From Parasponia andersonii (Eukaryota > Streptophyta > Magnoliopsida > Rosales > Cannabaceae): a stretch of DNA of 64,000 nt. The stretch spans positions 29,789 through 93,788 of the forward strand of contig JXTB01000730.1 in assembly GCA_002914805.1 (NCBI GenBank). Direction: 5' to 3'. Each line of letters begins with the position of its first letter. Within the stretch, counting starts at the first letter, position 1. Positions 36,883 to 48,519 of this stretch are shown here, in pieces. The translations under genes were made by a program, and so were the position numbers. Below the pieces are notes generated by a model, which ran no database searches, was not told where the DNA came from, and saw nothing but the letters and a program-made list of their open reading frames with translations.

Positions 36883-37755
36883 TGTGGGGCCCGTTCCTGA
36901 ACCTTGTACCACGAGAAGGGCCACGCGGATCGCACATGATCTCGCCATCGGCCTTTGGGTCTTCCGAACGTAGTGGTCAGAAGCCCCAGGGTCCCCATAA
37001 CTGATCCCAGACGGTTCAGCCAGTCAGACCCCAACCACGACAGCTGGCGGTCTGAGGCCCCGAGGGTCTGCTGTCTAGGAACAGGGACCCCTACCTCAAC
37101 AGTTGTAGGGGTCAGAAGCCCCAAGGGTCTTCAGACTGGGTACAATTGAAAGCAGCCCTCCGGCTCCAGACCCGGACAGAGCATTTAATACATGTCTGGG
37201 TAGGTGCGTGCGCAGGGACAAGCCGTCCTGACAGAACAGCGATTTGCCCAAATCTTGCTCCTGACAGGTTGAAGCCGTAGGAGGCGGCGAAAATTAGGCC
37301 ACGGTAGCACAGAAGAGGTCACAGAAATCTCAGCCCGTCACGATTAAAAAAGATCTTGAGGTGAAAGGTACTCATGATTTTTCCTGAGATAGAGAACCAT
37401 GCTATTCACTATCTCAGGACTACATATATTGAAGCCATGCGTTCCCAAAGGGGGTATGTTCGCAAAAAAACTGATATACATAGAAACAGTCTGTGAGCAA
37501 CAAAAAAATAACAGAGAGAGAGATCCATAGAAAAAAGACATAGATATTCATACTGAAATATTTCTCCTTGCTACCAAAAAAAAAGATAAACCACTGACTT
37601 AAGCATCGGAGAGTCTTTGCAGGTAGCCACCCCCGCCTCTCCGATCTTACTTGGAGTTCAGAGAGCTTTGAGACAGCAAAGATACATGAACAGTTGGAGA
37701 ATCCAGCGTCAGCAATAGGAGACACGTGGACGACTGGTGAGAAACCGCTCCAACA
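36883..37755 (+). repeat. 3' LTR of the Tat-like element
   Basis: 873-bp LTR from TGTGGGGCCC to CTCCAACA, preceded by a purine-rich tract ending GGGGGCAGT. Confidence 0.9.
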
Positions 37756-38165
37756 GGGTGCGCTCGAGAAGTAGGTCTCACTTTTCATCTTTCACACAAG
37801 GTTCCCAAGGTGATCAGCGAAAACATTGAGACATATTTGGAAGATGCGTTCTGGCCGTTTGGGATTAGTGATTGGAACTCATTGTTTTGGGCGCCGCATC
37901 CTGGTGGAGCCGCCATTCTAAGGGAGATTGAAGGAAGAGTTGGGCTGGAAAAGGAGAAGCTGAGGGCTAATTGGCATGTGTTGAGCGAGTATGGGAATAT
38001 GTCGAGTGCATGTGTGTTCTTTATATACTGGACGAGATGAGGAAGAAGTCGTTTGAGGAGGGGAAGGGCACAACTGGTGAAGGGCTCAAGTGGGGAGTTC
38101 TGTTTGGGTTTGAACCTGGGATCGCGGTGGAGACCGTTGTTTTTCAGAGTGTCCCCTATAGTTGA
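37756..38165 (+). pseudogene. PKS pseudogene, exon 2 part B
   Basis: Resumes with [42 protein letters not shown] and [17 protein letters not shown], ending SVPYS and a stop at 38163-38165. With one copy of the target duplication discounted, its first codons are in phase with part A. Catalytic His and Asn are kept. A two-base gain near 38022 shifts the frame before DEMRKKS. The Gly of the cyclisation loop (GFGPG in chalcone synthase) is Glu, codon 38112-38114. Confidence 0.88.
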
Positions 38166-39058
38166 AGAGAACTAGATAAACTTATGAATTGCAGAGTACC
38201 CCATATAGTTTTTCTTTTTAAATTTTTTATTGTAAAACTAATACATAAATTGGCATAATTAGCCCAACTCCTTCCTTTCCACACACTTCCAATAATCCTA
38301 TAGACAAATAGAGTATGCCCTATAGTTGTTTGGCAGACCGTTGTTTAACAATTGCATTTCAATTGTTAGTGTAACCACAATCTCGAAACAATAATAAACT
38401 TACGAGTACTTATAAAAAAATGTCCTTTTTCACATCAATCTCAAAAATGGCCGTTTTTTATACCTATTTATTAATATATGACCATAATTTTTTCATTTTG
38501 TTTTGCTAAATGACTGCTTTTCAATAGATCAATGTTATATAAAATATAACAATTTTACGTTTATATATCAATTTTATGCATATTATATCAATTGTTTTAT
38601 CACTATATTAACTTGATATAAAATATATCAATTGTAATAATGTTTATAGATATTGATATATTTATCATAAAATTGGTCTATTTCAGCATTGTTTTTTGAT
38701 AAATTTGGCTACTTTGTAAATTTAGTTATTCTAATGCTGGTGTTGTATTGTATCGTGTTGTGGTTTTATATTATATTGTGTTAACTTACGTGTCTAGATA
38801 TATCATTCTATCTATCTGGGCCAAAATTGAGCAATTTAACTGGAATTTTTTTTTAATGTTACTTTGTGAGTTATTGTCCTAAATTATTCAAATGTAACTA
38901 AAGAAAAATCATTAAATAATAGTGTAATTCTTATATTTAGAGTTGAGTTGAGTTGATGAAAAGAGAAAAACAAGAATAAAAAAGACTTTAAGTTACGAAA
39001 AAATAATGAAAAATAATATAAAAAATCCATATGTATGACATCCTAGCGTGCGATACTA
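38166..39058. other. AT-rich 3' flank of the PKS pseudogene, no gene seen
   Basis: Contains repeated ATATCAATT motifs at 38560-38650, but no coding signal and no clear transposon ends. Confidence 0.5.
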
Positions 39059-40052
39059 CACTACAACAAAAATGGAATTTGTCGCCATTATAAAGCAAAA
39101 GTCACCATTTTAGATTTAAAGTCATCTCTATAAAGTTACTCTATTAAATTCACTGGTATAGATATCTATAGCGGGGACACTTTATCTCGCTATATTTAAT
39201 TTCCCTATATATATATATATATTAATAATTAATATAATTAAATTCAAAATATTTAATGACATTAATTAATATTAAAAACAATTACAATAAGAGTTGTCTA
39301 AAATTAAAATAAGTATATACAACAAGTAATTAAGTACTTATAATAATCATAAATATAATACAATAAAATCATATAAACACATATATAATAACCATAAATT
39401 ATGACTTTTTTTTAAAATTACAAAACTAATTTTTAACATAATAAATTATTAAAAAATAAAAATCAAAAATCAAAAATAAAAAATAACGGGACTGATTAGG
39501 GTGGCTAGTAGCGGTGGATGAGAGTGGATGGCGACAATGGTCGTTAGCAATGGTGGTGGCCAGGCCAAAGAAAACAAAAATTAAAAAAATAATAAAATCA
39601 AGAAAAAAAAAGAGAAATAGATAAAAAGATAGAAAATATATCTTATAGAGAGATGAAAATGAATTTATAGTAAGAAAGAGATGCAATGCTTGTGAGAGGG
39701 AAGTATGAGATTTTAGGCGAAGAAAATTAGAGAGAGAGAATGAATATAGAGAAAGAAAAAGAATATGAGATAAAAAAGAAAAGAAAGAAAAAATAATTTC
39801 TAAGTTGAATAAGACGGTTATAAATTTAATTTCGCCGCTTTAAATAAAATACTCGGTTTTATTTAAGTTTACTCACAAAAAATTAAAGTCACGATTAGTC
39901 GGCTCATAAACTCACCCCATAGGCCGTCTATCTTCTCTTCTGCCATCGGACTACCAAGGAATGTCAGAGCCTCAGAACGTCGATCGTCGGACGACTAAGG
40001 AAGCAATTTCTCGGAATTGTAAGTATCTTCTCTCTCGCTCTCTATCTCTTTC
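39059..40052 (+). mobile_element. CACTA-like DNA transposon end
   Basis: Begins CACTACAACAAAAATGG, the typical terminus of plant CACTA (En/Spm) elements. Subterminal motifs such as GTCGCCATTATAAAG and TCGCCGCTTTAAA follow at 39085-39120 and 39828-39845. The interior has GGTGGTGGCCAGGCC (39550) and a GA-rich tract (39595-39790), mirrored at 3740-4560. The far end is not identified, perhaps because the Reina element at 40053 landed in it. Confidence 0.5.
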
Positions 40053-40350
40053 TGGAATGACAAAGATGAAGGGAATAATGAAAGGAAAGGGAAATAATTG
40101 AATTTTACTGAATATTATTCTTTTGATACCAAAAACAGAGCATAGACCAATCCTTATATAGGAATTTTGACCATAACTGCAGAGCATTATATCTGCTATA
40201 ATCTTACTAGTTTCCTTATTTAAACATAATAAAGCTGGAAATCAACTAAAATTAGGGAGTTCAATTGCAACATAAAGTTCCTAAAAACAAGCCTTGACTA
40301 GAATTGACAAGAATCCCACGATTTCTTCCTTCCAGAATTCACCTGTTACA
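40053..40350 (-). repeat. 3' LTR of the Reina-like element
   Basis: 298 bp, in plus-strand terms TGGAATGACAAAG to CACCTGTTACA. Shares TAGACCAATCCTTATATAGG and ACGATTTCTTCCTTCCAGAA with the right LTR. Confidence 0.85.
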
Positions 40351-41540
40351 TTCCTTCCCTCTTCAGAGCAAACTTGTTCCCAGGGCCGAAAATATGGATA
40401 GAATTGATAAAGTTCATACAAAATTTCCTGTGGCACATCCTCTGGAATGATTAAGACCAGTGAACCAATATCTGAGTCACAGCTCTGTTATTTCTATTAA
40501 TAGAACCGAAATCCAGAATTGCAATGGGCTCAAGCTGCAAGCGTCCATCTTCTTGAGTAGGTGAAATAGTTGAAGTCTCAAGTTTATTAAGTCTCCTTCG
40601 TAAAATTATCGTTTTGTGCTTTGTTTGTCTAGAGCTTGCTTCATACGATGTTGTGATTGTTGTAAATTTTCTTTCAACAATCCGATCATTGTATCTTTAC
40701 TAATCAAGCTTTTATCAACTTTTGCTATACTTGATTCTCCCACAACGTACGAGGTATATGTTGGAGGGGGTATCCCATAAATAGCTTCAAAAGGAGTGGT
40801 TTTAGAGGAGAAATGGAAGGAGGTGTTTTACCATTTTACCCACTCTTTTGGTCTATCTCCTATCATGCAGCAAAGATATTGCTCTAAGCATTTATTAACA
40901 ACCTCTGATTGTCCACCCATTTACAGGTGATGTGCTGAGCTCATTTAAAGTTGGCCACCTTGTACAGAAAATAAACCCTTCCGAAAAATACTTGTAGAAA
41001 TAGGGTCTCGATCACTTACAATTGATTTTGGCATTCCAAGTAGCTTGCAGGTATTATCCATGAAGGTTTGAGTAACATATTTGGTTGTGTAAGGATGACT
41101 AAGAGGCATAAAGTGTGCATATTTCCTGAGACAATCAACCACTACAAAGATGACTTCCTGTGATTTAGGGAGCCCTTTGATGAAATCTATGGATATTTCA
41201 GCCCGAATCTTATCGGGAATTGGTAAGGGCCGAAGCAACCCAGGAGTGGCCAGATTCTCTATTTTGTTGCGTTGACACATTAAGCTACATAAGTGCAAAC
41301 ATCCTTTCTTAAAAGCTTCCATTGGAAGGCACGCTTGACATGACGAATTATTTTCTTTACACCAGAGTGTCCTTCATTAGGGTCATCATGTGCTTCTTTG
41401 AGAATGGCATTTTTAAGTGTGGAACCTGTACTAAGCCAAAGGCAATCCTTGTACCAGAGTCAGTTATGTTCTCAATTAAACTTTGGATTAGCTGATGTTT
41501 TGCCTTGGATAAAATGAATTAATTTTTGAGTTAGCTTTTG

Positions 41541-43060
41541 TTACGTGGATTATACACTTAACCTTATTAGCCTTCAAGCTTAAGAATTGCTCGTGTTTGA
41601 GCTCTTTTTATCCGATTTTGTTGTTTTTGGTGTATATTTTAAGCAAAGAGTTATAAATCAGAGAATACCGATTTTTGAAGAGAAATCGAGGTTTAATCGA
41701 AGTAATTTAGACCAATTACGAGCAAAGACGGAAAAAATTGATCTCAGCAGAGTGAAACAGTGCCATCAGATGGAGAAAATTGAGCAAAAAGTGGGCACTG
41801 CAGAGTCGAAAGTTCAAGAAATCTGGTGCCGCAAGGCCACTTGCACAGTGCCACAGTACCAGGTCTGTGGTGCCGGGACATCATCTACTGAGCTTTTATG
41901 GCGTCGCAACACCACCATTCGATACTGTAGTGGCACCTTTTCAACGTCTTAATGTTGCGGCGTCAAATTTGGCACCGCAGCGCTACAAAATACAAATATA
42001 TTACAGAATTTCTTGATCGTGGACAATTTTACTTGCAGTATTTAACCTCTCTTCAACTCATCTATAATAAAGAGAAAAAACCCTAGCAACTAAAGTTAGA
42101 GAGAGTTTATGAAGAAGAAACAACAAGAAGTAGAAGGAATCACGAGGATTCGAGAAGAGACCAACGGATTGAACAAACTTCAATGAGTTTTATGTCTTCC
42201 TTTATTTTTCTACTATGGATGTGTATCAGATATATCATTATTGTTATTGTGTTCTTCCTTGTAGAACTATGAACTAAGCTCTTTCTCTAGGGGATGTAAT
42301 CAAACCTCTAATATAATTCAATTGTCTTATTTTCCTCACTTGTACTTGATATCCATTGATGAGTTAATTATTCTATTTTATGCTTAATGTTTCTATTCAT
42401 CTGACCATTGAATTGATTTTTGTGTGAAATTTATATGAACTTAGAAAAGGGAGTGTAGATTTGGGCATAAGTTGAACAACATAAGATTGCCTAGTCTAAA
42501 GTGAGTTTACATAGAATAGGAATATACCTAAGAAACTTATGCAACTTTGTATGGGAATTACTAAACTTAACGAATTAAATCAATATATGTTAGGAGTAAT
42601 ATATAATCTTGTTTAAATATTTTCACCTATATCTTAGAAAGAAATTTGTGAATACTATTGAATTTCCGATTGTTAAATCTAAGTGGATGAGTGCACAGTC
42701 AGGAAAACTAGTAATTGAAGGAGTTAGAGGAGAGATTGCATTTCTAGGTTTTATCTCATTGTTGTAAAACTACCATTGGTTGTTTAATATTAATTTCCAT
42801 TCTTTCTTTTTTTATTGAATTCACATTTCAAATTTCGGTTCAAACAGCTACTAATTGTTGTTTGCATAAATCATCAACTAGTTTTAATTAGTACTTAGCA
42901 TTTATAATTCATTTGCACCTCATGAGATTCGACACTCACTTACTTTCTATATTACTTTTTGCGACCCATGTACTTACGGTATTTTGTGTATTAGAAATAG
43001 CCCTATAACTTTCCATTCTTTTTGAAGTTGTTCCACTATACCTATAGAAATAGCCCAACA
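41541..43060 (+). repeat. Solo LTR, Tat/Athila-like, inside the Reina-like element
   Basis: Interrupts the Reina-like element between its integrase and RNase H parts. It starts TGTTACGTGG. Near its right end it reads GAGATTCGACACTCACTTAC followed by TTGCGACCCATGTAC, close to the ends of Athila-type LTRs. The right border (about 43020-43065) is uncertain and I see no clear target duplication. No Athila coding region remains. Confidence 0.6.
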
Positions 43061-45997
43061 GCACAACACACATTCACTGGTGTAGCAAGAGCCATTATGC
43101 CTATAGACTCCTCGAGTTGTCGAGAAAAAGTGTCTGCCGCTACATTCTCATGCCCTCTTCGATATGAAATTTCAAAATCATGCCTCATGAGCTTAATTAA
43201 TCATTTGTGTTGCATTGGAGTGGTAATTCGTTGCTCAAGAAAATATTTTAAACTGAAATGGTCTGTGCGAATTTTGAAATGTCAGCCAAAAGGTATGAAT
43301 GCGATATGGGGACTGCAAAAACAACTGCAAATACTTCTATTTCATAAGTAGATAATCCCGAATTCTTAGGTGATAAGGCCTTACTTACAAAAGCGATTTG
43401 ACTTCCTTCTTGCATGACTACTGATCCAATTCTACATCTCGAGGCATCACATTCGATTAAAAAAGGGTAGAAAAATTAGGCATGGCCAAAACTGGTGCTG
43501 AACTCACTGCTTGTTTCAGTTTATTGAATGCCTCATCTGCCTCCGAGGACCAATGAAAATTGTCTTTCTTAAGCAGGCTTGTGAGAGGAAAGTTTATCTT
43601 GCCATAGTCTCGGACAAACCTTCTATAATAACCAGTAAGTCCTAAAAAAAACCTCAGAATGATTTTAAAGAAATCGATTGTTGCCATCGTATCATGCATT
43701 CCACTTTTGTTGGATCAGTGGCTACTTCTTCTCTAGATATCATACGTCGCAAGTATTCAAGTTGTAATTGACCACATAAGCATTTTGATTTTTTGACCTA
43801 AGCCTAATCTTGCTGCAAAATATCTAAAGCAAACCTAAGGTGTAACAAGTGTTCCTCCCAATTTTTGGCTATAAATTAATATGTCATCGAAAAAGACGAG
43901 TATAAATTTTCGAAGATAAGGTTGAACACTTCGTTCATGGGAGTTTAAAATATAGATGGGCATTGGTTATTCCAAAAAGCATTACCAAAAATTCATAGTG
44001 TCTCTCATGAGTACGAAAAGCAGTTTTATAAATATCATCTGGATGAACATGAATCTGTTGATATCCAAATCTCAAGTCCAGCTTTGAAAAAACATTTGCA
44101 CCATATAATTCATCAAGTAATTCATCTATAATTGATATAGGAAACTTATCTTTCATAGTAGCATTATTGAGAGCTCGATAATCCACACATAAATGCCAGC
44201 TACCATCGTTCTTTTTCACTAATAAAACTCAGGAAGAGAATAGACTAACACTTGGTTGAATGCTTTCTGTTTCTAGCATCTCCTTCACATTCTTTTCAAT
44301 TTCATTTTTTTGCACATAAGGATATCCATATGGCCTTACATTGGTTGGTGAACTTTCACTTTTCATCAGAATGTGATGGTCATATTTTCTTAGAGGTGGA
44401 AGACCCTTGTGCTCTGAAAAAATTCACTCATAAAAAATTCACTCATAGTGCTGCAATAAGGATGATAATTCAGTTGTTACAGACTCAGGGATGTCTGGGT
44501 CAGATTGTCACACCTCGCTTTGTTCTTTTATTTGAATGAAAAATACTTGGACAGTAGCCACATGTGAGATTTGCTTCAATATTTGGTTCATTTGTTCTGC
44601 TGAAACTAGCTCGATTGGACCTGTGATTACTCCACGAAGTACATGTCGTTTGCCATTAACTTTGAATTTCGTCCACAAATCTTTAAAATTCCAAAGTATA
44701 GGACCAAGATCAGCAAGCCATTAAATCTCAATAACTATGTCACACCCTCCTAAATGAAAAAGGCACAAATCTGCTTGAAATTCCAATCCTTGAATGCTCC
44801 ATCGAAGTTGCCAACATATTGCAGAATTCGAGATTTTTGTGCCATCTACTACACCAACAAAAAGAGGACATGTCTTATATATTGTCATACCTGGTTCTTT
44901 GAGCAACCGTCGGATCTAGGAAGTTATGTGTGCTTCATGAATCCATAAGAATAGGGATAGCCTTTTTCTTAAAATTCCCACGTACCCTCATAGTTTGGTG
45001 AATAGCAGCACACGCTAATGCCTGAATTGAAATTACTGATTCCTCCGGGTCAGGTTCCTCTTCATCTAATTCTTCATTTTCTTCTAGATTTTCTCCCCTT
45101 CGAGAAGAAAAATCTGTCGCTTCTTACACCTGTGGCCCGACGCATATTTTTCATCACAATAGTAACAGAGTTTCTTATCTCGCCTTTCTTGCATTTTTGC
45201 TGCAGTAATTCGCTTAACAGGATGAAGCATATTGTTCGTTGTAGGATTTGGCATCATAGCATAAGGTGTTGTTGTTCTGATTGTGGCCCTTGCCTCCTTG
45301 ATGGCAAGAGCTTTTGGTTGAAACATAATAACCTGGTTTCAGGCAGCCTCTTTCAAACTACTAATAAAACAATCAACAAAATATTCTTCTGATAAACCTT
45401 TAGTTACTGCCATTAAAATCTCAAATTGATACTCATGTTGTCTTACAGAAGAAATTTATCTAAGCTTAGTGAGTTGTCCTACTACGCTGTCATATTTTCC
45501 AGGACCAAATCAAGTAATCAAATCTGTAGTAAAAATTCTCCAAGAAAAAATTTTTGCACTAACCACATATCCTTGAAACCATTCCAAGGCTTTTCCCTCC
45601 AAGTGGATTGATGCAAGATTCACCATTTCCTTTTCTTCTACATTATTAAATTGGAAAAATTGCTCACACTTGTAGATCCATCCACTAGGATTTATACCAT
45701 CAAAAGTAGGAAAATTAAGTCAAGAAAATTTCGGCTGAAATGAATATGACTCGGAACGTTGTGGAAAAGAGACAGCATTAGAGTTTTCCACGTTGTCGCC
45801 TGTTTCTGTTGCTTTGGTAACAAACTGCGTGTATTTCACCTAAACCAACTTGGTTAACTCAACCAGAGCAGCAGCTTGTTTGTCAGAATTTTCTTTCAAC
45901 AATTAATGGTTTCCTCCATGCATTCTGCCTCTTGTTCTCTAGTTCCATCTGCCATCTTGTCTTGCATACAGGGTTGGAGCGTTGCTCTACTACCAAT

Positions 45998-46296
45998 TGA
46001 AACGACCAAGAAGAAAAGAACAATGAAAGGAAAGGGAAATACCTGAATTTTACAGAATATTATTCTTTTTACACCGAAAATAGAGCATAGACCAATCCTT
46101 ATATAGGAATTTTGGCCATAAACGTAGAGCATTATATCTGTTACAATCTTACTAGTTTCCAAATTTAAACATAATAAAGCTGGAAATGAACTAAAATTAG
46201 GGAATCCAATTACAACGGTAAAGTTCCCAAAACAAGCTTTTACTAGGATTGCCAAGAATCTCACGATTTCTTCCTTCCAGAATTCAAGTTTTTACA
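45998..46296 (-). repeat. 5' LTR of the Reina-like element
   Basis: 299 bp, in plus-strand terms TGAAACGACCAAG to CAAGTTTTTACA. The minus-strand primer-binding site (TTGGTAGTAGAGC) lies immediately to its left. Confidence 0.85.
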
Positions 46297-47873
46297 CTTC
46301 TCTCACCCACTCACTAACACTTCTCTCACCCACTCACTAACTGGGTGATTCTTCTCTCATTACTAGTATAATAATGCAAATAGACATCAGTTAAAAGCGA
46401 TGTTATTTACGATTTAACATCGATTCAAAAAGTAGCATCGATTCAAGCGTCTTTATGTTCAAATAAATGCTAAAATGATGTTAAAAGTTGACATTTAACA
46501 TCGGTTTTAAAGTGACTTTAACTATCAATTTTTAACGACGGTTTTGACAACCGGCATTAAATAGGTAATAAATAAAAAGGAGAAAATTGTTTGTCCTGGG
46601 ATTCAGACACAGGAGCTATAGGCCCCTTCACATCTAGTGTTGCCACTTAGTTGCAAAGTTGGAAATAAACCAAAATTAGGAAATTCAATCACAAAGGTAA
46701 ACCAAAAATAAGCCTTGACCTTCAGAATTCACCCGTTACACTTTCTCTTGCTCATTCACTCGGTGATTCTTCTCTCTCACTACTATTATAAATAATGCAA
46801 ATAGACACTGGTTAAAAATGGTGTTATAACTATTTAATGCTAGTTCAAAAAGCGGCATCTATTCAGGCTCTTTTAAATGTTTATTTAAATAGATGCTAAA
46901 TTAGCATTAAAAGTTAACATATAACGCCGGTTCTGAAATAAGCGACGTTAAATATCAACTTTTAATTATGATTTGACAATTGGCATTAAATGGGTAATCA
47001 ATAAAAATGAGAAAATTGCTCGTCCTGGGATTCAAATACACTTTTTCTTGCTCGCTCACTGGGTGATTCTTCTTTCTCGCCACTACTATAATAATGAAAA
47101 TAGACACCGATTAAAAATAGTATTATTTACGATTAAACGCGGTTCAAAAAGCAGCATCTATTCAGGCACCTTTAAATGTATATTCAAATAGACGCTAAAT
47201 CGGTATTAAAAGTTAACATTTAATGTCAGTTCTGAAATAAGCGGCGTTAAATATCAATTTTTAACAATGGTTTTGACAACCGACATTAAATGGGTAATTA
47301 ATAAAAATGAGAAAATTATTCATCTTGGGATTCGAATACAATATAGCTATAGCCCCTTCACACTGAAATTGTTCCTCCTAGGATTTGAACACGGGAGCTC
47401 TGGGTATTGCTACTTAGCCACAAGTCATCTTGTTAATAATTATGGTTCCTAGGATTCGAACACTAGAGATATAGGCCCATTCACACTAGGTGTTTCCACT
47501 TAGTTGCAAGTCATCTTTGTTAATAATTATGATATTAATTATATTTATTAGTTATTTAAAGAGCCAAAATGGTGTAATTTTGTTAAAAAAATAATTAAAA
47601 TAAAAAACACACAATAAAACACCAAATAAATCACCATAATATATTATTTTAACTTTAAATCAACAAAACAACTTAATAAAAAAATCCATAATATTAAATA
47701 GACACTGGTTCCCAAAGTAACGACATTAAATGTCAACTTTTAACCTGGTTTCATTAAAAATAGCATTAAATGTCAACTTTTAATGTCAGTTCTTAGAAAA
47801 ATGGCATTAAATAGTAAACAACACCGGTTATTTTAAAAAAGAAACAGTACCTATTTAAGTTGTTCTAGTAGTA
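46297..47873. mobile_element. CACTA-like subterminal repeat region
   Basis: After a short tandem CTTCTCTCACCCACTCACTAA repeat, units beginning ATAATGCAAATAGACAYYRG start at 46371, 46792 and 47091. Each has several TTAACAYCGGTT and AGCGGCATCTATTC motifs in both orientations. The block ends near 47873 with TTGTTCTAGTAGT, which read in reverse resembles a CACTA terminus. Dense inverted short motifs of this kind mark CACTA subterminal regions. No transposase is seen. Confidence 0.5.
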
Positions 47874-48519
47874 CGCCCTTTGATGATTTTGCTTCTTGTC
47901 TGGATTTAGCTTTCTTTTTATTTTATTTTTCTCAGAACCGTAAACTCAATCTTTTCTTGATTTTTGTTCTTATATTTTTAGATTTTGTGGGGAAGTTGGT
48001 TCTAGGATAGGAGGTTCTACTAGAAAATGTAAACACATCACTTAAATCAGAGAGAATCTAAATTCTTCTTCAATCCATGAAAGTTTCATTTTGGTGGGGC
48101 ACAAGAATTTTTTGTAAGACGTATGCGCATGATTAAGAATGATTAACCATAAAGCCTAATTGATACTTGTAATTTACATGGGCCTAATGTGCTTGTTATT
48201 CTTTGTACCAACTTATGAAGCATTACTAAGAGGGATCTTTGTCGGTCGTCATAAAGTTTTGAATCAGCCACATAAGATATTTAAAGCTAATCAAGTTAAT
48301 GCTTTGCTGAGAAGAAGAAATGGAATTATTTTTTGTTAATTACGAATTTGTGTTAAATTGCTCACTGATATTTGAACTATGTTCGTCCTTTCTTCTTGTT
48401 CAATATTAAGTAAATCTTTTTGGAAGTACTTCTTTTGTTGATTGATTTCGAGTGCTTTTAACTAAACCCTTGTTACAAATTTGCAGATAGTGGAAGTTCT
48501 GATGTTTTAACACCATATT
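47874..48519. other. AT-rich intergenic DNA, no gene seen
   Basis: Non-coding by inspection, with no repeats of note. It provides the ATATT target duplicated around the solo LTR that follows. Confidence 0.5.

Larger units (their letters stand above)
32320..37755 (+). mobile_element. Non-autonomous LTR element, Tat-like, in PKS exon 2
   Basis: A 5.4-kb element from TGTGGGGCCC to CTCCAACA with two LTRs, flanked by GGGCG (32315-32319) and GGGTG (37756-37760). A TGGCGCC-type primer-binding site, as in Tat/Athila-like elements, lies at 33331-33350, and a purine tract precedes 36883. The 3.5-kb interior has the start of a gag-like coiled-coil frame on the plus strand and a multi-exon gene on the minus strand. 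No RT or integrase is seen, so it must have moved with help from a relative. Several breaks are visible. The LTRs differ by about 5% over the first 230 bp by eye. Confidence 0.85.
21539..38165 (+). pseudogene. Type III polyketide synthase (chalcone synthase-like) pseudogene
   Basis: Host gene of the chalcone/stilbene synthase family. These enzymes are cytosolic homodimers that condense a CoA starter with malonyl-CoA. Pieces: 21539-21682 (LATILAIGTANPFN), 31358-31437 (end of exon 1), 31773-32319 and 37756-38165. The intron sits at the conserved Cys codon of the family, in phase 1. Catalytic Cys (GCFAGG, codon 32045), the gatekeeper Phe in [11 protein letters not shown], His (HPGG, codon 37897) and Asn (YGNMSSA, codon 37996) remain. 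Two LTR elements interrupt it. It also has a one-base loss near 31375, about 12 codons lost near 31907 with nearby frame changes, a stop at 31952 and a two-base gain near 38022. The C-terminal loop reads GFEPG instead of the usual GFGPG. Product class (chalcone, stilbene or another polyketide) cannot be decided. Confidence 0.9.
40053..46296 (-). mobile_element. Ty3/gypsy LTR retrotransposon, Reina-like chromovirus, reverse-oriented, heavily decayed
   Basis: Two 298-300-bp LTRs at 40053-40350 and 45998-46296 bound a minus-strand interior. Parts from right to left: gag with the LCYYCDEKYASGHRC knuckle (45330-45080), protease region (about 44900-44720), RT (44220-43780), RNase H (43700-43110), integrase (41530-40945). 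Short LTRs and this type of knuckle fit the Reina clade. Flanks CTTTC and CTTCT match only partly. It is broken in many places, and the LTRs differ by roughly 10% or more by eye, so it looks like the oldest complete element here. An Athila-like solo LTR lies inside it. Confidence 0.8.

Noticed and set aside
41587-42016. Two overlapping plus-strand open frames
   Set aside because: They fall within the Athila-like solo LTR and match no family I recognise.
46297-46360. CTCACCCACTCACTAA tandem as a telomere-like or CRISPR-like repeat
   Set aside because: It has only two units of about 29 bp without spacers, and CRISPR arrays are not expected in plant nuclear DNA.
39059-47873. A single large CACTA element with the Reina-like element inserted in it
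   Set aside because: The left part uses a GTCRCCGCTTTAAA subterminal motif and the right part TTAACATCGGTT, so they look like two families. No matching target duplication was seen.
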